A stretch of 64,000 nt of DNA from Nocardioides albertanoniae (GTDB lineage Bacteria > Actinomycetota > Actinomycetes > Propionibacteriales > Nocardioidaceae), in the NCBI RefSeq assembly GCF_006716315.1, contig NZ_VFOV01000001.1, positions 2,496,501 to 2,560,500 on the forward strand. The letters are read 5' to 3'. Every line of letters starts with the position of its first letter. Position 1 is the stretch's first letter. A model generated the notes under the pieces. The model had not been told where the DNA came from. It made no database searches and saw only the letters and a program-made list of their open reading frames with translations. Positions 55,604 to 62,796 of this stretch are shown here, one piece after another. The translations under genes were made by a program, and so were the position numbers.

Positions 55604-55631
55604 GTCACCTCCCTGCGTCGACGAGCCCGGA

Positions 55632-56303
55632 TCACGCGGGGGTGAGTGCGAGCGAGAACTCGACGCTACCGCTGTCCTCGACGCTGACGAACCCGAGGTT
55701 GGGCGGCTCGACGCCGAAGTCGGCGAAGGTGATCGGCACGCTGCCGACGACCTGCATGCCGTCTTCTCCGTCGGCGCCGACCTCCGCGGCGACGGTCACC
55801 TTCTTGGTCGTGCCGTGCACGGTGAGGTCACCGGTCAGGTCCACCTTGCTGGCGCCCTCGGCGAGGGCGGCGGGTTCGGTCAGCTCGAAGGTGGCGGTGG
55901 GGAACTGCTCGGCCTCGATCGCGTTCTCGCGGAAGTAGCCGTCCCGGTTGTCGGAGTCGGTGGCGATCGTCGCGACCTTCACTTCGATCTTCGCCTCGGT
56001 GACCTCGCCCTCGCCGATGCTCACCTCGCCGGTCACGTCCTCGGTGCGGCCGGTGACGGTGACGTCCTCGCCGCGCAGGACCTCGTCGACCCGGTAGCCC
56101 GCGAAGGATCCGTCCGAGACGCTCCAGGTGCCCGCGGCGGCGGTCGTGTCCGACGGCGCAGCCGAGGCGCTGAGGCTGGGCTCGTCGGCCGCAGCCTCCT
56201 CGGCCCGGTCGGCGTACCAGCCCGGCCCGAAGATCACGGCGACGCCGCCGAGCACCACCACTGCCGCACCGACCCCGATTGCTGCTTTCGTCCGTGTACG
56301 CAC
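55632..56303 (-). CDS. YceI-family protein, membrane-anchored
   Basis: The 223 residues comprise an N-terminal signal anchor (RTKAAIGVGAAVVVLGGVAVIFGPGWYA), a short acidic linker and a YceI lipocalin-like barrel: GTWSVSDGSFAGYRVDEVL, NRDGYFRENAIEAEQFPTATFEL, GDLTVHGTTKKVTV and VPITFADFGVEPPNLGFVSVEDSGSVEFSLAL. YceI proteins bind isoprenoids or other amphiphiles. It is the first gene of the sigma/anti-sigma operon, so it is a candidate direct regulon member responding to envelope or lipid stress. Confidence 0.88.
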   Translation of the reverse strand: MRTRTKAAIGVGAAVVVLGGVAVIFGPGWYADRAEEAAADEPSLSASAAPSDTTAAAGTWSVSDGSFAGYRVDEVLRGEDVTVTGRTEDVTGEVSIGEGEVTEAKIEVKVATIATDSDNRDGYFRENAIEAEQFPTATFELTEPAALAEGASKVDLTGDLTVHGTTKKVTVAAEVGADGEDGMQVVGSVPITFADFGVEPPNLGFVSVEDSGSVEFSLALTPA

Positions 56304-56350
56304 GTCGAACCCTCTCGCCTGCGAGGCGACCCGATGCCGCCTCTGCTCCT

Positions 56351-56378
56351 ACTACGGAGCGCCGCGTCGAATGGTTCA
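56351..56378 (-). promoter_or_regulatory. candidate ECF-type promoter of the yceI-sigma-anti-sigma operon
   Basis: On the minus strand TGAACC (56378-56373), a 16-nt spacer and CGTAGT (56356-56351) fit the common ECF pattern GAAC-N16-17-CGT. The predicted start is about 40 nt before the yceI ATG. This suggests autoregulation by the sigma factor encoded in the operon; it was judged by eye only. Confidence 0.45.
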
Positions 56379-56453
56379 AAGTCGAACGATTCCTCTTGTC
56401 GGGACGTGGCGGGTGACACAATCAGCGGCGCCCCCGACGAACCAAGAGGACCC

Positions 56454-57608
56454 ATGATCGATCTTTCTCTCACCGACGAGCAGGTCGCCTTCCAGAAGCT
56501 GGCTCGCGAGTTCCTCGACAAGGAGGTCGTGCCTCACCGCGCCGAGTGGGACCGCCGCGAGTCCGTCGACACCGCGATCATCGCGAAGATGGGCGAGCTC
56601 GGCTTCTTCGGACTCACCGTCCCCGAGGCCTACGGCGGTCTGGGCGGCGACTACATCACCTACTGCCTCGCCCTGGAAGAGCTCGGCCGGGCCGACTCGG
56701 CGGTGCGCGGGATCGTCACCGTCTCGATGGGGCTGTGCGGCAAGATCATCCTCGCCCACGGCTCCGAGGAGCAGAAGCAGGAGTGGCTCCCGGGGATCAC
56801 CAGCGGCACCAAGCTGGGCTGCTTCGGGCTGACCGAGCCCGACACCGGCTCCGACGCCGGCAACCTCAAGACCCGGGCCGTACGCGACGGCGGCGACTGG
56901 GTGATCAACGGCTCCAAGATCTTCATCACCAATGGCACCTGGGCCGACGTCTGCCTCCTGTTCGCGCGCACCGGCGAGGACGGCCCGCGCGGCGTCTCGG
57001 CCTTCCTCGTCCCCTCGGATGCTCCCGGCTTCGAGCGCACGGAGATCAAGGGCAAGCTCGGCCTGCGCGGCCAGGCGACCGCCTCGCTGAGCCTCGAGGA
57101 TGTTCGCGTGCCCGCCTCGGCTCTCGTGGGCGAGGAGGGCAGAGGCTTCACCTACGCCATGGAGTCGCTCGACAAGGGCCGCATCTCGGTCGCGGCCGGC
57201 TGCGTCGGCATCGTCCAGGCCTGCCTGGAGGCGGTCGTGGGCTACTCCACCGAGCGCACCCAGTTCGGCAAGCCGCTGGCGAGCTTCCAGATGGTGCAGG
57301 ACATGATCGCGGAGATCTCCGTCGACGCCGACGCCGCTCGGCTGCTGACCTGGCGAGCGGCGTCGCTGCTGGAGTCGGGGGAGGCGTACGGAACCGCGGC
57401 CTCCAAGGCGAAGCTGTTCGCCTCCGAGGCCGCGGTCAAGGCGGCCAACTTGGCGATCCAGGCCTTCGGCGGATATGGCTATGTCGATGAGTATCCCGTG
57501 CAGAAGCTGATGCGTGACGCGCGAGTGATGACGTTGTACGAAGGCACCAGCCAGATCCAGAAGCTGCTCATCGGCCGCGCCGAGACCGGCGTCTCGGCGT
57601 TCCTCTAA
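56454..57608 (+). CDS. acyl-CoA dehydrogenase (short/branched-chain type)
   Basis: The 384 residues form a canonical acyl-CoA dehydrogenase: GCFGLTEPDTGSDAGNLKTRA near residue 120, VINGSKIFITNGTWADV near 148, TERTQFGKPLASFQMVQDMIAEI near 265, IQAFGGYGYVDEYPVQKLMRDARV near 337 and the catalytic-base motif TLYEGTSQIQKLLIGR near 362. It oxidises an acyl-CoA with electrons passing to ETF. Start ATG 56454 follows AGAGGA. An 11-bp gap precedes the glutaryl-CoA-type gene, with which it forms an operon. It has no KstR operator. Confidence 0.9.
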   Translation: MIDLSLTDEQVAFQKLAREFLDKEVVPHRAEWDRRESVDTAIIAKMGELGFFGLTVPEAYGGLGGDYITYCLALEELGRADSAVRGIVTVSMGLCGKIILAHGSEEQKQEWLPGITSGTKLGCFGLTEPDTGSDAGNLKTRAVRDGGDWVINGSKIFITNGTWADVCLLFARTGEDGPRGVSAFLVPSDAPGFERTEIKGKLGLRGQATASLSLEDVRVPASALVGEEGRGFTYAMESLDKGRISVAAGCVGIVQACLEAVVGYSTERTQFGKPLASFQMVQDMIAEISVDADAARLLTWRAASLLESGEAYGTAASKAKLFASEAAVKAANLAIQAFGGYGYVDEYPVQKLMRDARVMTLYEGTSQIQKLLIGRAETGVSAFL

Positions 57609-57619
57609 GGAGACTTCCC

Positions 57620-58804
57620 ATGCCACAGACCCCCCTCGAGCTCTTCGGCACCGAGGCCCTCATCGGCGCCGAGGACCGCGCGATCCGCGACACCGTGCGG
57701 TCGTTCGCGGAGAAGGAGATCAAGCCCCACCTCGCCGACTGGTTCGACGCCGGGGAGGTGCCCGTACGTGAGCTCGCCCCCGAGCTCGGCAAGCTCGGTG
57801 TGCTCGGGATGCACCTGGACGGCTACGGCTGCGCGGGCACCAGCGCCACGGCGTACGGCCTGGCCTGCATGGAGCTCGAGGCCGCCGACTCAGGGATCCG
57901 GTCGCTGGTCTCGGTGCAGGGCTCGCTGGCGATGTATGCCATCTGGAAGTGGGGGAGCGAGGAGCAGAAGCAGCAGTGGCTGCCCTCGATGGCGGCCGGC
58001 GAGGCGATCGGCTGCTTCGGGCTGACCGAGCCCGACTTCGGCTCCAATCCTGCCGGGATGCGCACGCGGGCGCAGCGCGACGGCTCCGGCGACTGGATCC
58101 TCAACGGCACCAAGATGTGGATCACCAACGCGCCGGTCGCCGACGTCGCGGTCGTCTGGGCCCAGACCGACGAGGGCGACAACGGCAAGGGGATCCGCGG
58201 CTTCGTCGTGCCCACCGACACCCCTGGGTTCTCCGCGCCGGTGATCAAGCAGAAGCTCTCGCTGCGGGCCTCGGTCACCGGTGAGATCGTGCTCGACTCG
58301 GTCAGGCTGCCGGAATCTGCCGCGTTTCCCGAGGTCAAAGGCTTGAAGGGCCCGCTGTCGTGCCTCAACGAGGCGCGTTTCGGCATCGTCTTCGGCTCCG
58401 TCGGCGCTGCCCGCGACTGCCTCGAGTCGGCGATCGCGTACGCCGCCTCCCGCGAGATCTACGACAAGCCCCTCGCCGGCTACCAGATCACCCAGACCAA
58501 GCTCGCCGACATGAGCCTCGAGCTCGGAAAGTCCATGTTGCTGGCGCTGCACCTCGGCCGCCTCAAGGACGAAGGCACGCTGCGCTCGGAGCAGATCTCG
58601 CTCGGCAAGCTCAACAACGTGCGCGAGGCGATCGCCATCGCCCGCGAGTGTCGCACCATCCTCGCCGCCGCCGGTGTCACCCTCGAATACCCGATCATGC
58701 GTCACGCCAACAACCTCGAGTCGGTGCTGACCTACGAGGGCACCAGCGAGGTCCACCAGCTCATCATCGGCCAGGCGCTCACGGGGGAGTCGGCCTTCCG
58801 GTGA
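57620..58804 (+). CDS. gcdH: glutaryl-CoA dehydrogenase-like acyl-CoA dehydrogenase
   Basis: The 394 residues match the GcdH subfamily: SGIRSLVSVQGSLAMYAI (residues ~92-109) includes the Arg that in characterised enzymes binds the distal carboxylate, then GCFGLTEPDFGSNPAGM, NGTKMWITNAPVADV and the catalytic-Glu region LTYEGTSEVHQLIIGQALTG at the C terminus. It would oxidise and decarboxylate glutaryl-CoA to crotonyl-CoA in lysine/tryptophan or dicarboxylate breakdown. AAGGAG is correctly spaced. Its stop overlaps the next gene by GTGA. Confidence 0.85.
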   Translation: MPQTPLELFGTEALIGAEDRAIRDTVRSFAEKEIKPHLADWFDAGEVPVRELAPELGKLGVLGMHLDGYGCAGTSATAYGLACMELEAADSGIRSLVSVQGSLAMYAIWKWGSEEQKQQWLPSMAAGEAIGCFGLTEPDFGSNPAGMRTRAQRDGSGDWILNGTKMWITNAPVADVAVVWAQTDEGDNGKGIRGFVVPTDTPGFSAPVIKQKLSLRASVTGEIVLDSVRLPESAAFPEVKGLKGPLSCLNEARFGIVFGSVGAARDCLESAIAYAASREIYDKPLAGYQITQTKLADMSLELGKSMLLALHLGRLKDEGTLRSEQISLGKLNNVREAIAIARECRTILAAAGVTLEYPIMRHANNLESVLTYEGTSEVHQLIIGQALTGESAFR

Positions 58805-59157
58805 CCGGGCGTCAGCCGCCACGTGCCCATGTGCGACGTGGCGACGTCTGGTGGGTCGAGTTCGACGAGCGGCGGGCGGTCGTCGTGCTGTCGGGAGACG
58901 ACGCGTCCGGGTTCCAGGCAATGCAGATCGTCGCCCCCGCGGGTGTCGACCTCACCGGTCTGGCCGTGGAGGTGGCGGTGGCGCCAGGGGAGGGACTGCC
59001 CTTCGACGGTGTGCTCCGCGTCGCACTTCCGCGGCCGGGCTCGATCCCGTGCACGTGGCTGACCACCGTGGACCGCGACGACCTGATCGAGCGAGCCGGC
59101 GCCCTGTCGTCGGCGAAGCTTCGCGAGGTCGACGCCGCTCTCCGTCTGGGCGCCTAA
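58801..59157 (+). CDS. PemK/MazF-like protein without an adjacent antitoxin
   Basis: The 118 residues begin with an N-terminal VRRGDVWWVEFDERRAVVVLSGDD, the PemK/MazF opening in which the GDV(W) turn and an Arg shape the active site, and end with PCTWLTTVDRDDLIERAGALSSAKLREVDAALRLGA, matching the C-terminal helix of that fold. MazF proteins are mRNA interferases. The GTG start overlaps gcdH by 4 bp and no antitoxin-sized gene precedes it, so it may be a domesticated family member rather than an active toxin. Confidence 0.7.
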   Translation: MTGRQPPRAHVRRGDVWWVEFDERRAVVVLSGDDASGFQAMQIVAPAGVDLTGLAVEVAVAPGEGLPFDGVLRVALPRPGSIPCTWLTTVDRDDLIERAGALSSAKLREVDAALRLGA

Positions 59158-59162
59158 CGAAC

Positions 59163-59228
59163 TTTCGTTCCGCGCCTGCGGGGTCTTGTCGGTGCATGGT
59201 GCATGTGCGGGCGGGCGGGCGAACGAAA
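59163..59228. terminator. possible bidirectional terminator
   Basis: TTTCGTTC (59163-59170) pairs exactly with GAACGAAA (59221-59228) across a 50-nt GC-rich loop in the gap between the converging MazF-like and AurF-like genes. The long loop makes it uncertain. Confidence 0.4.
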
Positions 59229-59239
59229 ATCCGTACCAG

Positions 59240-60127
59240 TCAGCTCCGACGCACCAGGAAAGACGCCCGCCAGATCTTGCGGTCCTTCTCCGAGACCATG
59301 CCGTGCTCGGTGAGGTAGGGCATCATCTTCTCGCCCATCCAGGCCAGGCTCTCGCGGTAGTGCTCGTTGCCGAGCGCCTGGTGACGGGCTTCGGTCGGGT
59401 CGAGGCCGACGGCCGCGTAGCAGTCGGGGTGCACCAGCGAGCGGGCCATCACATAGGCCGAGCGGGCGGTGAGGTTCTGGTGCAGCCGGAGCTGCGTACG
59501 GCCCATCTTCTGCGACATCGCGACAGCGAGCTCCTCCCGGGCGAAGGTGACGTGGCGGGCCTCCTCGGTGACGTGGATGCGGGAGGCCATCCGGGTCAGC
59601 GGCTGACAGCGCTCGTCTTTCATCAGCTCTCGCTGCCACCGGTCGAGCGGCTCCTCGCCGACGAGGGTCGCGGAGAAGACGCTGGCCCCGCGCAGCACCG
59701 GAGCGAACCTGCCGATGCGCAGCACCGGCGGCCGCGGGCCGTACGCGGGTGCGCCCATCGCCGCGATCGCCCGGCCGAACATCACCGAGTGACGGGTCTC
59801 GTCGCCGATCTCGGTGAGCGCGTACTGCGTCCGCGCGGTGCGCGGGTCGGCCCCGTAGACCTCGCGGAGCAGCAGCTGCATCAGCAGCACCTCGAACCAC
59901 ACTCCGACGCTCATCATGCTGGCGACCTCGTGCCGGGAGAGCTCGATCTGCTGCTCCTGGCTGAGCCTGCGCCACAGGGGAGTGCCGTAGAGGGAGACGC
60001 GCTCGGGCTGCATCCACCACAGTCCGTCGACCGGCGCAGCGTCCCAGTCGAGGTCGACCTCCGGGTCGTACGACTGGCGCGCGGTCGAGCGCAGGAGCCG
60101 GTCTGAGGTCGCGTCGGTGATGGCCAT
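59240..60127 (-). CDS. AurF-like diiron oxygenase
   Basis: A 295-residue, four-helix-bundle diiron protein. Two ExxxH-type metal motifs are visible, EIGDETRHSVMF near residue 106 and HVTEEARHVTFAREE near 187, with additional acidic and His residues in LSRHEVASMMSVGVWFEVLLMQLLLREV. This is the p-aminobenzoate N-oxygenase (AurF) family layout; relatives oxidise amines or lipids. GGGAG ribosome site before ATG 60127. It is divergent from a TetR gene that probably controls it. Confidence 0.83.
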   Translation of the reverse strand: MAITDATSDRLLRSTARQSYDPEVDLDWDAAPVDGLWWMQPERVSLYGTPLWRRLSQEQQIELSRHEVASMMSVGVWFEVLLMQLLLREVYGADPRTARTQYALTEIGDETRHSVMFGRAIAAMGAPAYGPRPPVLRIGRFAPVLRGASVFSATLVGEEPLDRWQRELMKDERCQPLTRMASRIHVTEEARHVTFAREELAVAMSQKMGRTQLRLHQNLTARSAYVMARSLVHPDCYAAVGLDPTEARHQALGNEHYRESLAWMGEKMMPYLTEHGMVSEKDRKIWRASFLVRRS

Positions 60128-60188
60128 GATTCTCCCAAGCTGAGCTAAGTGTTACCGCGAGTTACGGATAGTTGTTAGAGTGCAGGAC

Positions 60189-60869
60189 ATGACACGGAAG
60201 GTCAAGGACGACGGTCGCTCCTCCCGCTGGGACGCGCACCGTGAGACGAGGCGGGCAGAGCTCGTCGAGGCGGCCGTACGCGCCGTCGACTCCGGCGGCG
60301 CCGAGGTCTCGATCGCCGACATCGCCGCCGAGGCCGCGGTCAGCAAGCCGGTGCTCTACCGCTACTTCGCCGACAAGGCCGAGCTGCACGGCGCGGTCGG
60401 GATGTGGGCCGCGCAGCAGATCCTCGACGCGATCGTCGATGCCGTGCTGACGCCCGCGCCGACACGCGAGCGGGTCGAGTCCGGTGTCGCGGCGTACGTC
60501 GAGACCATCTCCCAGCACCCCAACGTCTACCTGCTCCTGGTGCGCCAGCACAGCGGCGGTGCCGATCCGCTCGCCGACGGCAAGCAGCTCATCGCGGCGA
60601 CCTTCGCTCGCCTGCTCGGAGACACCTTCGGCCGCCTCGGCGTCGACGCCGCCGGCGCTGAGCCCTGGGCCCACGGCCTGGTCGGGATCGGCGAGTCCGC
60701 GGGGCAGTGGTGGCTCGACCGGCGCACCATGTCGCGCGCTGCGTTCACCCGCTATCTCAGCGAGTTCGTCTGGCACGCGCTGGAGGGCACCACGGCCGCG
60801 TACGGCGTCGACCTGAGCGCCCTCGACCGTCCCGAGATCGTCACCCCGCTGCGAGAGGGTCCCCGATGA
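60189..60869 (+). CDS. TetR-family transcriptional regulator
   Basis: The 226 residues have an N-terminal helix-turn-helix (RRAELVEAAVRAVDSGGAEVSIADIAAEAAVSKPVLYRYFADKAELHGAV) and a C-terminal helical ligand domain. ATG 60189 is preferred over GTG 60180 because TAGAGT (60176-60181) lies 7 nt upstream with no Shine-Dalgarno, the leaderless pattern. No clean palindrome stands out in the 61-bp gap to the AurF-like gene. The stop overlaps the next gene by ATGA. Confidence 0.88.
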   Translation: MTRKVKDDGRSSRWDAHRETRRAELVEAAVRAVDSGGAEVSIADIAAEAAVSKPVLYRYFADKAELHGAVGMWAAQQILDAIVDAVLTPAPTRERVESGVAAYVETISQHPNVYLLLVRQHSGGADPLADGKQLIAATFARLLGDTFGRLGVDAAGAEPWAHGLVGIGESAGQWWLDRRTMSRAAFTRYLSEFVWHALEGTTAAYGVDLSALDRPEIVTPLREGPR

Positions 60870-61141
60870 GCGAGCACGAGCCCCAGCACCTCTACGACGG
60901 CCCCGCCCGCCTCGAGTCCGAGGCCGGTGTCTGGGAGTCCGACGTCGCGCTGCGCGGCGTCTTCCAGCCGATCGACGGCCACTTCCACTGGTACGGCCGG
61001 ATCGGCACGACCCTCGCGGGCGTGCGCAACGGGCAGACCGTCACGGTACGCACCGATCACGGCGCCGCCGAGGGCCGGCTCTCCGACCTCGATCCCTGGG
61101 GCCGGTTCCGGGTCGCCGGAACCGGAAGGCCGCCGTTCTGA
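60866..61141 (+). CDS. DUF4873-like small protein
   Basis: The 91 residues form a beta-rich protein: YDGPARLESEAGVWESDVALRGVFQPIDGHFHWYGRI and TVTVRTDHGAAEGRLSDLDPWGRFRVAGTGRPPF. This matches the DUF4873 pattern, often found fused or adjacent to flavin monooxygenases and TetR regulators. It is coupled to the TetR gene by an ATGA overlap. The function is unknown. Its end is 2 bp from the convergent permease. Confidence 0.78.
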   Translation: MSEHEPQHLYDGPARLESEAGVWESDVALRGVFQPIDGHFHWYGRIGTTLAGVRNGQTVTVRTDHGAAEGRLSDLDPWGRFRVAGTGRPPF

Positions 61142-61143
61142 GG

Positions 61144-61905
61144 TCAGCGCACGAGCATGAGGATCGCCGCGCTGATGCCGACGACCACGATCAGCGTACG
61201 CAGCACCGTGGCCGGTAGCAGGCGGCCGATGCGCGCCCCGACGTAGCCACCGACGACCGATCCTCCGGCCAGCAGGCCCACGGCGCGCCAGTCGAGGTCT
61301 GCGATGGCCAGGAAGATCACGGTCGCGACTACGTTGGACGCCATCACGGCAAAGGTCTTGAGGGCGTTGATCGTCCGGAACTCCAGATCGGTGCCGAGGC
61401 CGAGCACGGCCATCATCATCACCCCGGACCCGGCGCCGAAGTAGCCGCCGTAGACACCGGTCAGGGTCGCGAACACCCCGGTCAGCCCCGACATCCGCAC
61501 GCGGGGCTCGTCGTCGGTGGCGTGCTGACGCAGGAGCCTGCTGAGCCGAGGCTGCACCCCCACCAGCACACAGGTGCCCAGGATCAGCCAGGGGATCACC
61601 GCCTCGAAGACGGATCCTGGCAGCCGCAGCAGCAACAACGAGCCGACGATGCTGCCGCCGGCCGCGGTGAGCAGCACCGCGATCGTCACCGCCGGATGCT
61701 CGGCCAGCTCGCGTCGGTAGCCGAAGGAGCCGCTCAACCCTGCCGGCGTCATCCCGACCGTGTTGGAGGTGTTCGCCACGACCGGCGGAAGGCCGACCGC
61801 GACCAGCACGGGGAAGCTGAGCAGCGACGCGACCCCGACCGTGGAGGTGAGCACTCCCGCACCCAGGCCCGCGGCGAGCACCGCGAGCTGATCGGCCCAG
61901 CTCAT
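61144..61905 (-). CDS. TauE/SafE-family permease
   Basis: A 253-residue, eight-helix membrane protein with the repeated family motifs: GAGVLTSTVGVASLLSFPVLVAVGLPPVVANTSNTVGMTPAGLSG in the first half and TGVYGGYFGAGSGVMMMAVLGLGTDLEFRTINALKTFAVMASNVVATVIF in the second. Members export or import sulfite, sulfoacetate or other organosulfur anions. Start ATG 61905 has GGAGGCGGGAG upstream; the open frame further upstream is spurious. Its substrate is unassigned. Confidence 0.87.
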   Translation of the reverse strand: MSWADQLAVLAAGLGAGVLTSTVGVASLLSFPVLVAVGLPPVVANTSNTVGMTPAGLSGSFGYRRELAEHPAVTIAVLLTAAGGSIVGSLLLLRLPGSVFEAVIPWLILGTCVLVGVQPRLSRLLRQHATDDEPRVRMSGLTGVFATLTGVYGGYFGAGSGVMMMAVLGLGTDLEFRTINALKTFAVMASNVVATVIFLAIADLDWRAVGLLAGGSVVGGYVGARIGRLLPATVLRTLIVVVGISAAILMLVR

Positions 61906-61981
61906 GCTCCCGCCTCCGTCGAGGAGAGCAGAGCGTACGGAAGCGGCAGCCTGAGGTTCACTGTCGCTCGCTTGCGCTCGC

Positions 61982-62683
61982 TCATCCTTCGCGGAGCAGC
62001 GCGACGTCGCTGACCAGCATGACGTGACCGTGCATGGCTGCAGCAGCGGCGGCCCCGTCACCGCGGGCGATCGCGTCGGCGATGCGCTGATGGCCTGCGA
62101 GCGATGTCTTCGGGCGCTCCGGCTGCGAGAGCGACTCGATGCGGGTCTCCCGGATCAGCTCGCTGATCTCCGACATCATCTGGGCGAGGAGGGGGGAGTG
62201 GGCCGCGTCGGTGACCGCGCGGTGGAAGAGCTCGTCGCCCTTGACTCCGCGGCCGCCGCTGTCGATGTCCGTCGTCATCGCCTGCAGGGCTTCGTCGATC
62301 CGATCCAGGTCCTCCTGCGTACGCCGGGCGGCGGCCAGCGCCGCGATCTTGGTCTCCAGCGCGTCGCGAGCCTCGATGACGTCGGGGATCCGCTCGGCGT
62401 GCGCACGGATCGCATCGGTGATCCGCTCGACCTTGGGTGTGTCGGTCAGCACGGTGCCGTCGCCGTGACGCACCGCGACCACCCCGATCACCTCCAGGGC
62501 GACCAGCGCCTGGCTGAGCGTCGCCCGGCTGACTCCGAGGCTGGTGGCGAGCTTGCGTTCCGGGGGCAGCCGGTCGCCGGCCTTGAGGTCGTTCTCGGCG
62601 ATCCAGGCCGTGATCTGCTCGGCGACCTGCTCGTAGAGGCGGGTTCGCTGCAGCGGGCGCGGAAACCGTGACGACTCACTCAT
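61982..62683 (-). CDS. FadR-subfamily GntR regulator
   Basis: The 233 residues have an N-terminal winged helix (LYEQVAEQITAWIAENDLKAGDRLPPERKLATSLGVSRATLSQALVALEVIGVVAVRHGDGTVL) and a C-terminal all-helical FCD ligand domain (RDALETKIAALAAARRT, DELFHRAVTDAAHSPLLAQMM, HQRIADAIARGD, MHGHVML) with the metal-coordinating His residues expected of FCD proteins. It is divergent from a MatC-like permease and is its likely controller. TACCCT (62690-62695, minus strand) lies 6 nt before the ATG, so it is probably leaderless. Confidence 0.9.
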   Translation of the reverse strand: MSESSRFPRPLQRTRLYEQVAEQITAWIAENDLKAGDRLPPERKLATSLGVSRATLSQALVALEVIGVVAVRHGDGTVLTDTPKVERITDAIRAHAERIPDVIEARDALETKIAALAAARRTQEDLDRIDEALQAMTTDIDSGGRGVKGDELFHRAVTDAAHSPLLAQMMSEISELIRETRIESLSQPERPKTSLAGHQRIADAIARGDGAAAAAAMHGHVMLVSDVALLREG

Positions 62684-62719
62684 GGCTACAGGGTATTGAC
62701 GTTCGGCCGATTGTCCTAT

Positions 62720-62730
62720 TGGCTAGGCCA
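62720..62730. promoter_or_regulatory. candidate FadR-type operator
   Basis: TGGC-TAG-GCCA is a short palindrome in the 113-bp region between the FCD regulator and the MatC-like gene. GntR/FadR sites are often TGGT-N3-ACCA-like. It is suggestive only. Confidence 0.4.
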
Positions 62731-62796
62731 CTGAGCCGTCTGTGATCCGGGTCACATCCACGGTGCCAGCGGGGGCCATATGAGAAGGGATGTCCG

